Source: Bacteroidales bacterium
GTDB lineage: Bacteria; Bacteroidota; Bacteroidia; Bacteroidales; UBA4181
DNA length: 7,721 nt
Direction: 5' to 3'
Assembly: GCA_031259205.1 (NCBI GenBank)
Contig: JAIRLS010000097.1
Location: forward strand, 1 to 7,721
Position 1 is the stretch's first letter. Every line of letters begins with the position of its first letter. Positions 1 through 7,125 of the stretch are shown here, piece after piece. The notes beneath the pieces were generated by a model that was given only the letters and a program-made list of their open reading frames with translations, was not told the origin of the DNA and did no database searches. The translations under genes were made by a program, and so were the position numbers.

Positions 1-234
1 TTAATAGAGGAACGCAGATTTTTATTTTATGGATAATCAACTTCTTTCGTTTTGTACGCCTCGTTTTTATCTGTGCAAATCCACATCATCTGCGTCATCT
101 GCGTGCTTTTGAGACGCCCTCTTATGGAAATCAAGTCCCTGTGGGACTTTTAAGAGAGATGGGAAGAAAGCAGGAAACAAAACACGGATGGAACAGTCCG
201 TTGACCCATAGCGCCTCAATAAAAAAATTAACCT
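1..234 (-). repeat. Left copy of a long inverted intergenic repeat
   Basis: The reverse complement of this stretch matches the right end of the window (7507-7721). Read by eye, bases 20-119 are identical to 7622-7721 over 100 positions. Bases 120-139 carry three substitutions and a one-base indel relative to the right copy. Bases 143-219 show 12 mismatches in 77. Similarity fades beyond about 234 in a T/A-rich run. The copy holds a tandem 9-mer (87-95 and 96-104, CATCTGCGT), whose core can pair with ACGCAGAT at 12-19, and a hairpin AAGTCCC-TGT-GGGACTT (133-149). No plausible gene lies in it: the minus-strand reading frame over 67-318 crosses the repeat boundary and resembles nothing I know. 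It probably belongs to a dispersed, non-coding family such as a MITE or REP-like element. The outer boundary is unknown because the window starts inside it. Confidence 0.9.
133..149. other. Stem-loop inside the left repeat
   Basis: AAGTCCC and GGGACTT form a perfect 7-bp stem around the loop TGT. The matching place in the right copy (7591-7608) keeps a 6-bp stem with a different, longer loop. No clean U-tract follows on the + strand, so I do not call it a terminator. Confidence 0.5.
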
Positions 235-332
235 AAATTTTCCGCACGGCAGCGATTCGCTGTTCGTCACATACCGGATTTCACTTTTAAATATATTTAT
301 ATTCAACAATATAGACAAAAAAAATCAACTTG
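235..332. other. AT-rich leader region between repeat and promoter
   Basis: No gene is visible here. The stretch becomes AT-rich towards the promoter. It contains a short perfect inverted repeat, CAGCGA-T-TCGCTG (250-262), without a U-tract, and a TATATTTA string around 291-299 that lacks the final G of the Bacteroidota -7 consensus. The hairpin could be an operator or chance. Nothing else is supported. Confidence 0.4.
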
Positions 333-365
333 TTTGAAAACTTTCACTTTTTTCTGTTATATTTG
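333..365 (+). promoter_or_regulatory. Bacteroidota-type sigma-ABfr promoter for the envelope operon
   Basis: TTTG at 333-336 and TATATTTG at 358-365 match the -33 (TTTG) and -7 (TAnnTTTG) elements of the primary sigma factor of Bacteroidota, with 21 bases between them, within the usual range. Transcription would start near 370, leaving a leader of about 18 bases before the ATG at 388. This is the only place in the window where I found both elements correctly spaced, so it is the likely promoter for the first three genes and perhaps all five. The match is read directly; activity is inferred. Confidence 0.75.
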
Positions 366-387
366 CAAAAAATTAAATCAAGTGGAC

Positions 388-2859
388 ATGATAAAACAGA
401 CGGTTTTCTGTGTGTGTCTGTTAGCAGGCATATCAGTGTATTCTCAAGATAATCCCAAAATCGACGGTGATGTAATTATGTCGTTGGCGGAAGATACCAG
501 AGCGGTAAAAAGCGCGTTGAAACAAGGCGACAAGTATTACAGAAAAGGTCTGTACGACGCCGCCCTGCCGTATTACATGAGACTGTACCGTATATCAGAG
601 GATCATTCGCCGCTCAATTATAAGATAGGCGTCAGCAACCTGTACGGCATCAATCCCAAAAATGCGCTGGCCTATTTCGACCGGAGCGATCCGGAGGTAG
701 CTGCCGACTATTACTGCCAGAAGGGAATTGCCCTGATATACCGGAACCGGTACGGGGAAGCAAAGGAAGCGTTCAATCTGTATCTGGAATCGCTCACACC
801 CCGCGAGCAGAAAAAAGTGACGGACAAAATCCGCCGTTTCATTGCGATATGCGACTTCTCGGAAACGGCATTGCGCGATTCCGTGCCGGTTTTCATCGAA
901 AACGCAGGCCCCAACATCAACAGTTTTTACGACGAATACAGCGCGGTAGAAACGCTGTATCCCTCCAGCCGCCTGTTCTTCACCACGCGGCGTCCCAAAG
1001 ACAACGATCTCGACCTCACCGACGACCCGTCCGAATACAGAGAACGTATTCTGTACTCCTCCGAATTTATCAACGGAAAAGCAAGCGAAGCACAACCCGT
1101 TTCCGACATGGGATCGCAGAAGCACGTAAGCATTGCAGGCGTCAATCCCCACGAAAACACCTTGTTTTATTACCGTTCCAAAAAACGTTTCGGCGATATT
1201 TACCGCGTCAGGTTTAAGGAAAGCGGCGTAACTACTTCGGTGAGAAGGCTGCGGAAAGGCATTAGCCGCAAACCCAGCAAAGAAACGTCCATTACCTTTG
1301 CCGCCAATGGCGACGCCTATTTTATCTCCGACCGGCTGGGCGGCGAAGGCGGCAAAGACATCTGGTACTCGCAGAAAAAAGGCAAAAGGCGCTACAAACG
1401 CGCCAAAAACATGGGCGAACTCATCAATACCCCTCTCACCGAAGAAGGCGTTTATGTGACGCCGGACGGCAATACGCTCTACTTCTCATCGAACGGACGC
1501 CCCGGAATGGGCGGCTTCGACGTATATAAAACGCAAAAGCAAGACGGGCTGTGGGACGAACCGGTCAATATGGGCTATCCCATCAACGGCCCCGACGACG
1601 ATCTCTTCTTCCGCCTCACTGCCGACACCACCATAGCGCTTCTCTCCTCCAAAAGAAGCGGCGGCTTCGGCGGCCTGGACATTTACACGGTAAAAACCGA
1701 CCTGAGAATGCCCTTCGAAGTGTCGGGCAGCGTTACCGATACCGCTTCGAGTAAAACGCTCGCCGCCACCGTCAAACTGTTCGACCGCGCCCATAATTTA
1801 CCGCTGGCAACAGCCAAACTTGATTCGGTCACCGGCAAATACCTCATCAGCAGGGAAGATAAGGGCGATTATTACCTGCAAGCCGAAGCGCCGGGATACC
1901 GAAGCGTAACGAAAGACCTGGAACCGCCGATACGCCGCCACGACCAACTGGAAAAAAACTTCGCCCTCGAAAGACTGTTGCATCCCTTTTCGCTCACCGG
2001 ACACATCACCAACCTGAAAACAGGCCAACCCGTTCAGGCTGAAATCATCCTGAAAGCCGCCGGCGAAGACGAAGAACGCTACAAAGTCGTATCGGACGAA
2101 AAGACAGGCTTCTATATCATTACGCTGGAAGACAAAATCAATATAGACCTCGTCGTTAAGGCAACGGACTATTTCGAACACAACGAAAAACTCCTGCTGA
2201 AAAACATTGCAGGAAGCGAAAGCCGCAAAGACGTCTCCCTGCAACGAAGCGTCAACACCTACACCGTGACCGGCGTTGTTACCGACAATGCCCGTCAACC
2301 GATGAAAACGGCCATCAACCTGACCAAACCGGCAGACGAACAATTCCGGCAAACCAATGAAAGCGACCAAAACGGAAAGTACGAAATCACCACAACGGAT
2401 GCAGGCCCTTTCCTGCTGGAAATCACCGCCGAAGGTTATTTCTTCATCAATAGCGTCATCGAATTTATAGACAGCGCCATGATCGTCAGAAATTTCGTCA
2501 TGAAAAAAATGGAAAGCGGCGCAAAAATCGTTATTGAAAACATCCTTTTCAATACCGGCAACGCAACCCTGCGTCCCGAATCATTCACCGAATTGAACAG
2601 GCTGGTCAATCTGCTGAAAGAAAACCCGACCGTCAAAATCGAAATATCCGGACATACCGATAACGTCGGCTCGGCGGCGCTCAACAAAAAACTCTCCAAA
2701 AACAGGGCGCTCTCCGTGAGAAATTACCTGTTGTCGCAAGGAATCGCCGTTGAGAGGTTAGAATACGAGGGATACGGCTTCGACCACCCCCTGATGCCCA
2801 ACGACACCGAAGAAGGACGCGCGGCAAACCGTCGTGTTGAAATTGAAATTTTGGACTAA
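388..2859 (+). CDS. PorE-like OmpA family protein with TPR, PD40 and CRD domains
   Basis: An 823-residue secreted protein expected to sit in the periplasm, held to peptidoglycan by its C-terminal OmpA domain. A signal peptide (about 1-20, cleavage near SVYS/QDN) is followed by TPR-like helices (about 45-135), PD40/WD40-like propeller strands (about 175-440, with repeated YFSS/YFIS and GG-x-D-[IV]-[YW] blocks) and three carboxypeptidase-regulatory-like beta domains (about 445-515, 534-605, 625-698). The OmpA domain (about 714-823) has the SGHTDNVG motif. Its Asp758 and Arg773 are 15 residues apart, the spacing of the diaminopimelate-binding Asp/Arg pair in this family. I chose ATG 388 because the upstream in-frame TTG at 334 lies inside the -33 element, before the expected transcript start, and the signal peptide begins properly at 388. 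No lipobox is convincing. The architecture equals that of PorE of the type IX secretion system, but three regulatory-like domains and the absence of a PorP neighbour suggest a paralogue with another barrel partner. It leads an apparent operon, 16 bases before the lipoprotein gene. Confidence 0.9.
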   Translation: MIKQTVFCVCLLAGISVYSQDNPKIDGDVIMSLAEDTRAVKSALKQGDKYYRKGLYDAALPYYMRLYRISEDHSPLNYKIGVSNLYGINPKNALAYFDRSDPEVAADYYCQKGIALIYRNRYGEAKEAFNLYLESLTPREQKKVTDKIRRFIAICDFSETALRDSVPVFIENAGPNINSFYDEYSAVETLYPSSRLFFTTRRPKDNDLDLTDDPSEYRERILYSSEFINGKASEAQPVSDMGSQKHVSIAGVNPHENTLFYYRSKKRFGDIYRVRFKESGVTTSVRRLRKGISRKPSKETSITFAANGDAYFISDRLGGEGGKDIWYSQKKGKRRYKRAKNMGELINTPLTEEGVYVTPDGNTLYFSSNGRPGMGGFDVYKTQKQDGLWDEPVNMGYPINGPDDDLFFRLTADTTIALLSSKRSGGFGGLDIYTVKTDLRMPFEVSGSVTDTASSKTLAATVKLFDRAHNLPLATAKLDSVTGKYLISREDKGDYYLQAEAPGYRSVTKDLEPPIRRHDQLEKNFALERLLHPFSLTGHITNLKTGQPVQAEIILKAAGEDEERYKVVSDEKTGFYIITLEDKINIDLVVKATDYFEHNEKLLLKNIAGSESRKDVSLQRSVNTYTVTGVVTDNARQPMKTAINLTKPADEQFRQTNESDQNGKYEITTTDAGPFLLEITAEGYFFINSVIEFIDSAMIVRNFVMKKMESGAKIVIENILFNTGNATLRPESFTELNRLVNLLKENPTVKIEISGHTDNVGSAALNKKLSKNRALSVRNYLLSQGIAVERLEYEGYGFDHPLMPNDTEEGRAANRRVEIEILD

Positions 2860-2875
2860 TCATATATTATATAAC

Positions 2876-4552
2876 ATGAAATTAAAAACATATCAATATT
2901 TCGCGATCGCCCTGCTTGGCGGGCTGATTGCTTCCTGCAAGGATAATGACATCGTGTACGACACCGACCCCGAAGGCAAAGAATTTCGCGCCGTCTCCAT
3001 TGCTCTGCCCCTCGGTAAGGTAAAAATCCCTCTGTATGAAACCCTCCGGAAGGAAATGAATACCGACGACTCGCTCCGCATCGACGAAAACGGAGTGATG
3101 TATGTGGAATACGCCTATGACGCACATGTGGAATGGACGGACAGCATCGGTATTAAAGAGTTCGCGAATGAGTTCAGTTATGAGATCATTGACAACGTGG
3201 CACTTCCTCCCGGCGTATCAATTCCGGATGAGAATGTGTCATATACATATAATGGCGTCAGGGATACGTCGATTGTCTTGACTACCGCCACCACCACCGG
3301 CGATGAAGATGCATCGACCTACGTCGATAAGGTAACTTTCTCCGCAGGGCAGTTTACTTTTGAGATTGACCTGCCGACCGGTTTCGACGGTAACTTCCTG
3401 CTCGAAATACCGCAACTGACGCTTGCCGGCCAGTCGGCCCCATTCTCGCGTCACATCAGTACATCCACAGCCATCGACGATGATTACGTTATTGATTTGG
3501 CGGGCGCCACTATAGAAACCGACGAGGATCACGCGATGAAGATAAAATATGCCTTTAGCATTGGAGGCTCTTTGAATTTGAGCAATGCTGATGACAAGGT
3601 AACGGTGGCTTATGAGATGTCCGGCATAAGCGTAAGCAGCCTGTTCGGTTATTTCGGGGAGCAGGAGCCGACGGATCAGGAAGAAAGAGAGATTGAACTC
3701 AACTTTTTCAACGATTTCGAGTTAGACGGCCAGTTCGGTTTTGACGGTATAACGATCGACGCGGTAGTGACGAACAGGTTGGGTATTCCGCTGTACGTCG
3801 AAAGCGACCTTTCCATGTACAGGGACGAAACCAAACTTGAGAATGCGCTGGCGCTGAATCCTCCTTTTGTCCTTGATGTAAGTCCTGCCGTCTTCGCCAA
3901 CGAAACGGTTAATGAGGTAATAAGCCGCTTTCATGCGACGGCTACGCTGAATCTGGGCGGCAATAATCTCCCTAACAAAATAAAATTCAAGGTCGGGGGC
4001 AAATCCAATCCGAATCCCAACAGGGACGGCAAATCCAATTTCTTAGTGAAAGACGACACCCACGAAAGCCTGATAGACGTCGAACTGACTATCCACATCC
4101 CGTTCCGCTTCAAAACAAGCCTGTACACGAGGAAAGACACCATCGACTTCGATTTCAACGACCTGATAAAGGACAGCGAAACGGAAAGCGAATGTGTGGA
4201 CAATGCGGAACTGAAGCTGGTACTGGAAAACGGATTGCCCATTGAAATCGGACTGAGCATGTATGCCGTCGGCGCCGACGGACAGAAATTAGACAAAGCC
4301 ATCATTTCCGATCACACCATCACGGGAGGAGTCCCCAACGGCAACCAAATTACCCCCGAACGCAGCGAGTTGTCCGTCCGCCTGACGCAGGATCAGATAA
4401 AAGAGTTCAGAGACAGGAACGTGAAGTCGCTGCTGTTGGAAACCGGCGCCAAAACCGCCGGCAACGATTTTGTCACGCTCAACGACCAGTCGTTTCTTAC
4501 TGTTGAAGCGTCGTTCAGTGCGACGGTAAGCATCTCTTCCGAATTATTTTGA
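2876..4552 (+). CDS. Predicted surface lipoprotein, family not recognised
   Basis: A 558-residue lipoprotein with a type II signal peptide: basic start, hydrophobic stretch 8-19, lipobox I18-A19-S20-C21. The residues after the lipidated Cys (K22 D23 N24 D25) resemble the charged lipoprotein export signal that sends Bacteroidota lipoproteins to the cell surface, so surface display is inferred. The rest has no Cys-rich or catalytic motif I can name and reads as alternating beta strands, suggesting stacked beta-sandwich domains. Two segments resemble each other: GIPLYVESDLSMY (303-315) and GLPIEIGLSMY (453-463), each preceded by an Asn and a hydrophobic strand, which hints at an internal domain duplication. 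A shorter repeat, GKSN at 375 and 385, is also a 12-base direct repeat in the DNA (3998 and 4028). ATG 2876 was chosen over an upstream GTG at 2834 because it gives the clean signal peptide and avoids overlap with the preceding gene. It lies 12 bases before the barrel gene, so a partnership with the OmpA protein and the barrel is plausible. Specific function unknown. Confidence 0.85.
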   Translation: MKLKTYQYFAIALLGGLIASCKDNDIVYDTDPEGKEFRAVSIALPLGKVKIPLYETLRKEMNTDDSLRIDENGVMYVEYAYDAHVEWTDSIGIKEFANEFSYEIIDNVALPPGVSIPDENVSYTYNGVRDTSIVLTTATTTGDEDASTYVDKVTFSAGQFTFEIDLPTGFDGNFLLEIPQLTLAGQSAPFSRHISTSTAIDDDYVIDLAGATIETDEDHAMKIKYAFSIGGSLNLSNADDKVTVAYEMSGISVSSLFGYFGEQEPTDQEEREIELNFFNDFELDGQFGFDGITIDAVVTNRLGIPLYVESDLSMYRDETKLENALALNPPFVLDVSPAVFANETVNEVISRFHATATLNLGGNNLPNKIKFKVGGKSNPNPNRDGKSNFLVKDDTHESLIDVELTIHIPFRFKTSLYTRKDTIDFDFNDLIKDSETESECVDNAELKLVLENGLPIEIGLSMYAVGADGQKLDKAIISDHTITGGVPNGNQITPERSELSVRLTQDQIKEFRDRNVKSLLLETGAKTAGNDFVTLNDQSFLTVEASFSATVSISSELF

Positions 4553-4564
4553 TAAAAAGTCATC

Positions 4565-6007
4565 ATGAAATTGAAAAACCTATCCTATTTATTATTTCCG
4601 GTATTATTGGGCGCCGGCGCAACCATGCACGCACAGGATCCCATGTCGCTTTACTTCATGGAAAGCATTCCTCAGGCCAGCCGTGTTAATCCCGCACAGC
4701 GCCCCCGTGCGAACGTGTTCATCGCTTTGCCGTCAATCAATTTCAGTTTTCGCAGCGATTTGGCGGTCAAGGATATTTTTCAGCAGCACGGCGACAAATG
4801 GTATCTTCCGATAGAAAAACAGTATGACTACGGTAAACTGTATAAATCCATCGGCAGGAAAGCTACCATGTTCAATACAAGCGTCGAAACGGGACTTTGG
4901 GGTTTCGGATTCCGTACGGGCAAAGGTTATTTGACTTTCAGCCTGTCGGAACATGCTGTAGCCGCGTTTGCCCTGCCTTCCGACCTGTTCAAAATTCCCG
5001 AATCGGGCTTTCCCGACAACACCACGATGGATTTTTCCCCCATGCGGATACATGCGATGGCTTACAAACAGCTATTGGTGGGCTACAGCCGCGCCATCAA
5101 CGACAAACTGACCATCGGCGTCAATCTGAAACCGATTTTCGGACAGGTAGCCTTAACTTCGGACATACGCAAATTTAGCCTCTATACAGGCATAAGCGAA
5201 TGGAAATTCGATATTGAAGGCGATCTGTATTCCTCATTGCCCGTCACCATGACGGAGGACGAGGACGGAAAAATAAAGGACGTCGAGACGCAGGACGATT
5301 TGGAAGCCGGTGACTATGTCAAGAAATACGCCCTCTTTGCCAATCCGGGCTTCGCTATTGACTTGGGCGCCAGTTACAAGTTTACCGACAGGCTTTCCGT
5401 ATCGGCAGCCCTGGACAACCTCGGCTTCATATCGTGGAAACAAGACTTGAACGGCGCGGCGGTGCAGGGACAGTATGCCTTTAATGGAATCAACTACAAT
5501 ACCGCAGAAGACGACTTCGACGAGATGATGGAGAATCTTGCCGATTCTTTGGAAAATTCGGTAAGTTTCGGCGTTCACCACAAAAAATTCAAAACCACCC
5601 TGACGCCATCCCTCTATCTGGGCGCCAGCTATCGCCTCACCCCGGCCATATCGGTTAGCCTGCTGTCGCGCAGCATGTTCTGGAAGAAGGCTTTCCGCCA
5701 AAATTTCAACCTGTCGCTCAACCTGCAACCCTACAGCTTCGTTTCGTTCAATATAGGAGTAAATACACAAATCAAAGGTAACACCTATTTCGGAACGGGT
5801 TTTTCACTTTTTCTGGGACCCTTGCAGTTTTACCTGCTGAGCGATTACCTGCCGGTACGCTATTCAACCCTTACGCTGGATAATAACGACAAGATACCGT
5901 TTGTTCCCGAACGCCAAAAAGAAGTTACCTTCCGGACAGGCCTGAACCTCGTGTTCGGCAAGCACGGCTATGTGAATCGCCCCATGCTGGAAAGACAGGC
6001 CCATTAA
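4565..6007 (+). CDS. DUF5723-type predicted outer-membrane beta-barrel protein
   Basis: A 480-residue exported protein. The signal peptide covers about residues 1-23, with likely cleavage at MHA/QDP. The mature N-terminus (YFMES-PQ-x-VNPA followed by a hydrophobic strand near residues 56-60) is the pattern I associate with DUF5723 proteins of Bacteroidota, with a general likeness to PorP/SprF and PorV-type barrels. The remainder consists of many short amphipathic, aromatic-rich strands separated by acidic loops, such as about 225-260 and 315-335, with no long hydrophobic helix after the signal peptide, as expected for an outer-membrane barrel. No enzymatic motif is visible. It starts 12 bases after the lipoprotein gene, and its first residues (MKLKN) resemble those of that gene (MKLKT), probably only because both are signal peptides. 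I infer that it is the membrane barrel of a module with the two upstream products. The family assignment is from memory of the N-terminal pattern and could be wrong in detail; outer-membrane location is more certain. Confidence 0.8.
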   Translation: MKLKNLSYLLFPVLLGAGATMHAQDPMSLYFMESIPQASRVNPAQRPRANVFIALPSINFSFRSDLAVKDIFQQHGDKWYLPIEKQYDYGKLYKSIGRKATMFNTSVETGLWGFGFRTGKGYLTFSLSEHAVAAFALPSDLFKIPESGFPDNTTMDFSPMRIHAMAYKQLLVGYSRAINDKLTIGVNLKPIFGQVALTSDIRKFSLYTGISEWKFDIEGDLYSSLPVTMTEDEDGKIKDVETQDDLEAGDYVKKYALFANPGFAIDLGASYKFTDRLSVSAALDNLGFISWKQDLNGAAVQGQYAFNGINYNTAEDDFDEMMENLADSLENSVSFGVHHKKFKTTLTPSLYLGASYRLTPAISVSLLSRSMFWKKAFRQNFNLSLNLQPYSFVSFNIGVNTQIKGNTYFGTGFSLFLGPLQFYLLSDYLPVRYSTLTLDNNDKIPFVPERQKEVTFRTGLNLVFGKHGYVNRPMLERQAH

Positions 6008-6069
6008 TGGAAGTAACCCGTCAGACCCGCATCGTCCGATTTTGACAAGTTTCCACGTGTTAAAAATCG
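6008..6069 (+). other. Short gap between the envelope genes and the ketoacyl-synthase-like gene
   Basis: Sixty-two bases without a gene. A TTTG at 6041-6044 could be a -33 element, but no TAnnTTTG follows at the right distance. I see no stem-loop with a U-tract. Genes 4-5 may therefore be read through from upstream, or use a promoter I cannot recognise. Confidence 0.4.
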
Positions 6070-7125
6070 ATGAATATCTATATACAGTCAGCAGGACAGA
6101 TTTCAATCCAGCCCCCCTTGTCGGAAGCATGGTTCGACAGGCCTTCGGAATACGACAGAGTGTATGTACGGGCGCAGGAACCGGATTACAGGCAATACAT
6201 CGCCTCCGGTAAACTGCGGCGAATGGGAAAAATCCTGCGGCGTGCCGTAGTATGCGCACAAACAGCAGTGCAACGATCGGGTATCGCCATGCCGGACGCT
6301 ATTATCAGCGGAACGGGATTAGGCTGTATCGAGAATACCGAGACCTTCCTCAGCGCAATGATCGACGAAGGGGAAGAATTTCTCCAGCCGACTTCTTTCA
6401 TGCAATCCACGCACAACACCATCAGTTCACGGATTGCCATCGAACTGCAATGCCACGGGTATAACACTACCTATGCGCACAAAGGCATTTCGTTCGACAG
6501 CGCGCTGCTCGACGCTTTTTTGCAGTTTCGCATGGAGAAAATCCGTTCGGCGCTGGTTGGCGGCTACGACGAAATGACGCCCCGTTACCAGCTCATGCTG
6601 GGACGCCTCGACTATTGGCGAAAAGATGGCGAAGAGGTGAAACTGCGACGAGGCGAGGAAGCTTTTGCAGGAGAAACATCGGTGTGTTTCATGCTTTCCG
6701 GCCGGAAGACGCCGCAGGGCGACCGGCTTTGCCGTCTGGCAGGCGTCGAGATTCTCTATTGTCCGTCCGATAAGCAATTGCAGGAAACATTGGAAAAACT
6801 GTTGCAGGAAAACGACTGTTCGCTGTCCGACGTGGACGCCGTGATGACAGGCATGAACGGAAACCCTTCCGTTGACGACGCCTACCGGCAAACGCTCAAC
6901 CGCCTGTTTCCCTCATGCGCGACAGCCGTTTACAAACATGTCTTCGGAGAGTCCTACACCGCCTCGGGACTGGGCGTATATGCGGCCGCCGTCTGCCTGC
7001 AAAAGGGAGAAATCCCCGCATACCTGCTCCGGCAACCCTCCCGCATGAAAAACGTGCGCCGGATATTACTGTACCATCAATACGAAAACAAAAACCACTC
7101 ACTAATACTTTTAACTTCATGTTGA
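6070..7125 (+). CDS. Ketoacyl-synthase-like protein lacking the catalytic triad (chain-length-factor type)
   Basis: A 351-residue cytoplasmic protein of the condensing-enzyme (thiolase-like) fold, shorter than FabF (about 410). Recognisable blocks are SGTGLGCIENTE, the STHNTISSRIA stretch, ALVGGYDEM (counterpart of the AGGAE turn in FabF) and the C-terminal GESYTASGLGVYAAA (counterpart of GHLLGAAGA). Hand alignment to E. coli FabF without gaps inside each block places Gly139 at the nucleophilic Cys163, Gly261 at His303 and Glu294 at His340, while Lys289 matches Lys335. All three catalytic residues are thus missing, so it should not condense acyl chains by itself. Such proteins act as chain-length-factor-like partners of an active synthase, as in aromatic polyketide, aryl polyene and flexirubin-type pathways. 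No active synthase or acyl carrier protein is in this window. The ATG at 6070 has no Shine-Dalgarno, as usual here. The stop overlaps the next start by 7 bases, implying coupled expression with the membrane protein. Fold confident; pathway inferred. Confidence 0.85.
   Translation: MNIYIQSAGQISIQPPLSEAWFDRPSEYDRVYVRAQEPDYRQYIASGKLRRMGKILRRAVVCAQTAVQRSGIAMPDAIISGTGLGCIENTETFLSAMIDEGEEFLQPTSFMQSTHNTISSRIAIELQCHGYNTTYAHKGISFDSALLDAFLQFRMEKIRSALVGGYDEMTPRYQLMLGRLDYWRKDGEEVKLRRGEEAFAGETSVCFMLSGRKTPQGDRLCRLAGVEILYCPSDKQLQETLEKLLQENDCSLSDVDAVMTGMNGNPSVDDAYRQTLNRLFPSCATAVYKHVFGESYTASGLGVYAAAVCLQKGEIPAYLLRQPSRMKNVRRILLYHQYENKNHSLILLTSC

Noticed and set aside
87..104. Tandem 9-mer as a possible CRISPR fragment
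   Set aside because: The units are directly adjacent with no spacers, and they occur in both copies of the inverted repeat.
250..262. CAGCGA-T-TCGCTG as a terminator
   Set aside because: The stem is short and no U-tract follows on either strand at the right distance; kept only as a note in the leader region.
67..318. Minus-strand reading frame of 83 residues
   Set aside because: It crosses the repeat boundary into the AT-rich leader; the right repeat copy does not preserve an equivalent complete frame.
334..387. N-terminal extension of the OmpA-family protein from TTG 334
   Set aside because: The TTG lies in the -33 promoter element, and the extension would place extra residues before a well-formed signal peptide.
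2834..2875. GTG start 14 codons upstream for the lipoprotein
   Set aside because: It overlaps the end of the preceding gene and would spoil the type II signal peptide that begins at 2876.
5234..5770. Minus-strand reading frame of 178 residues (and similar long ones at 1798-2370 and 595-1152)
   Set aside because: They are antisense shadows of clearly coding genes, with no recognisable domain and no promoter.
6041..6072. Promoter for the ketoacyl-synthase-like gene
   Set aside because: TTTG is present at 6041, but no TAnnTTTG lies about 20 bases downstream.
6915..7118. Extended start for the small transporter
   Set aside because: The extra segment is Arg/Pro-rich, lies inside the ketoacyl-synthase-like gene in another frame, and is absent from four-helix relatives.
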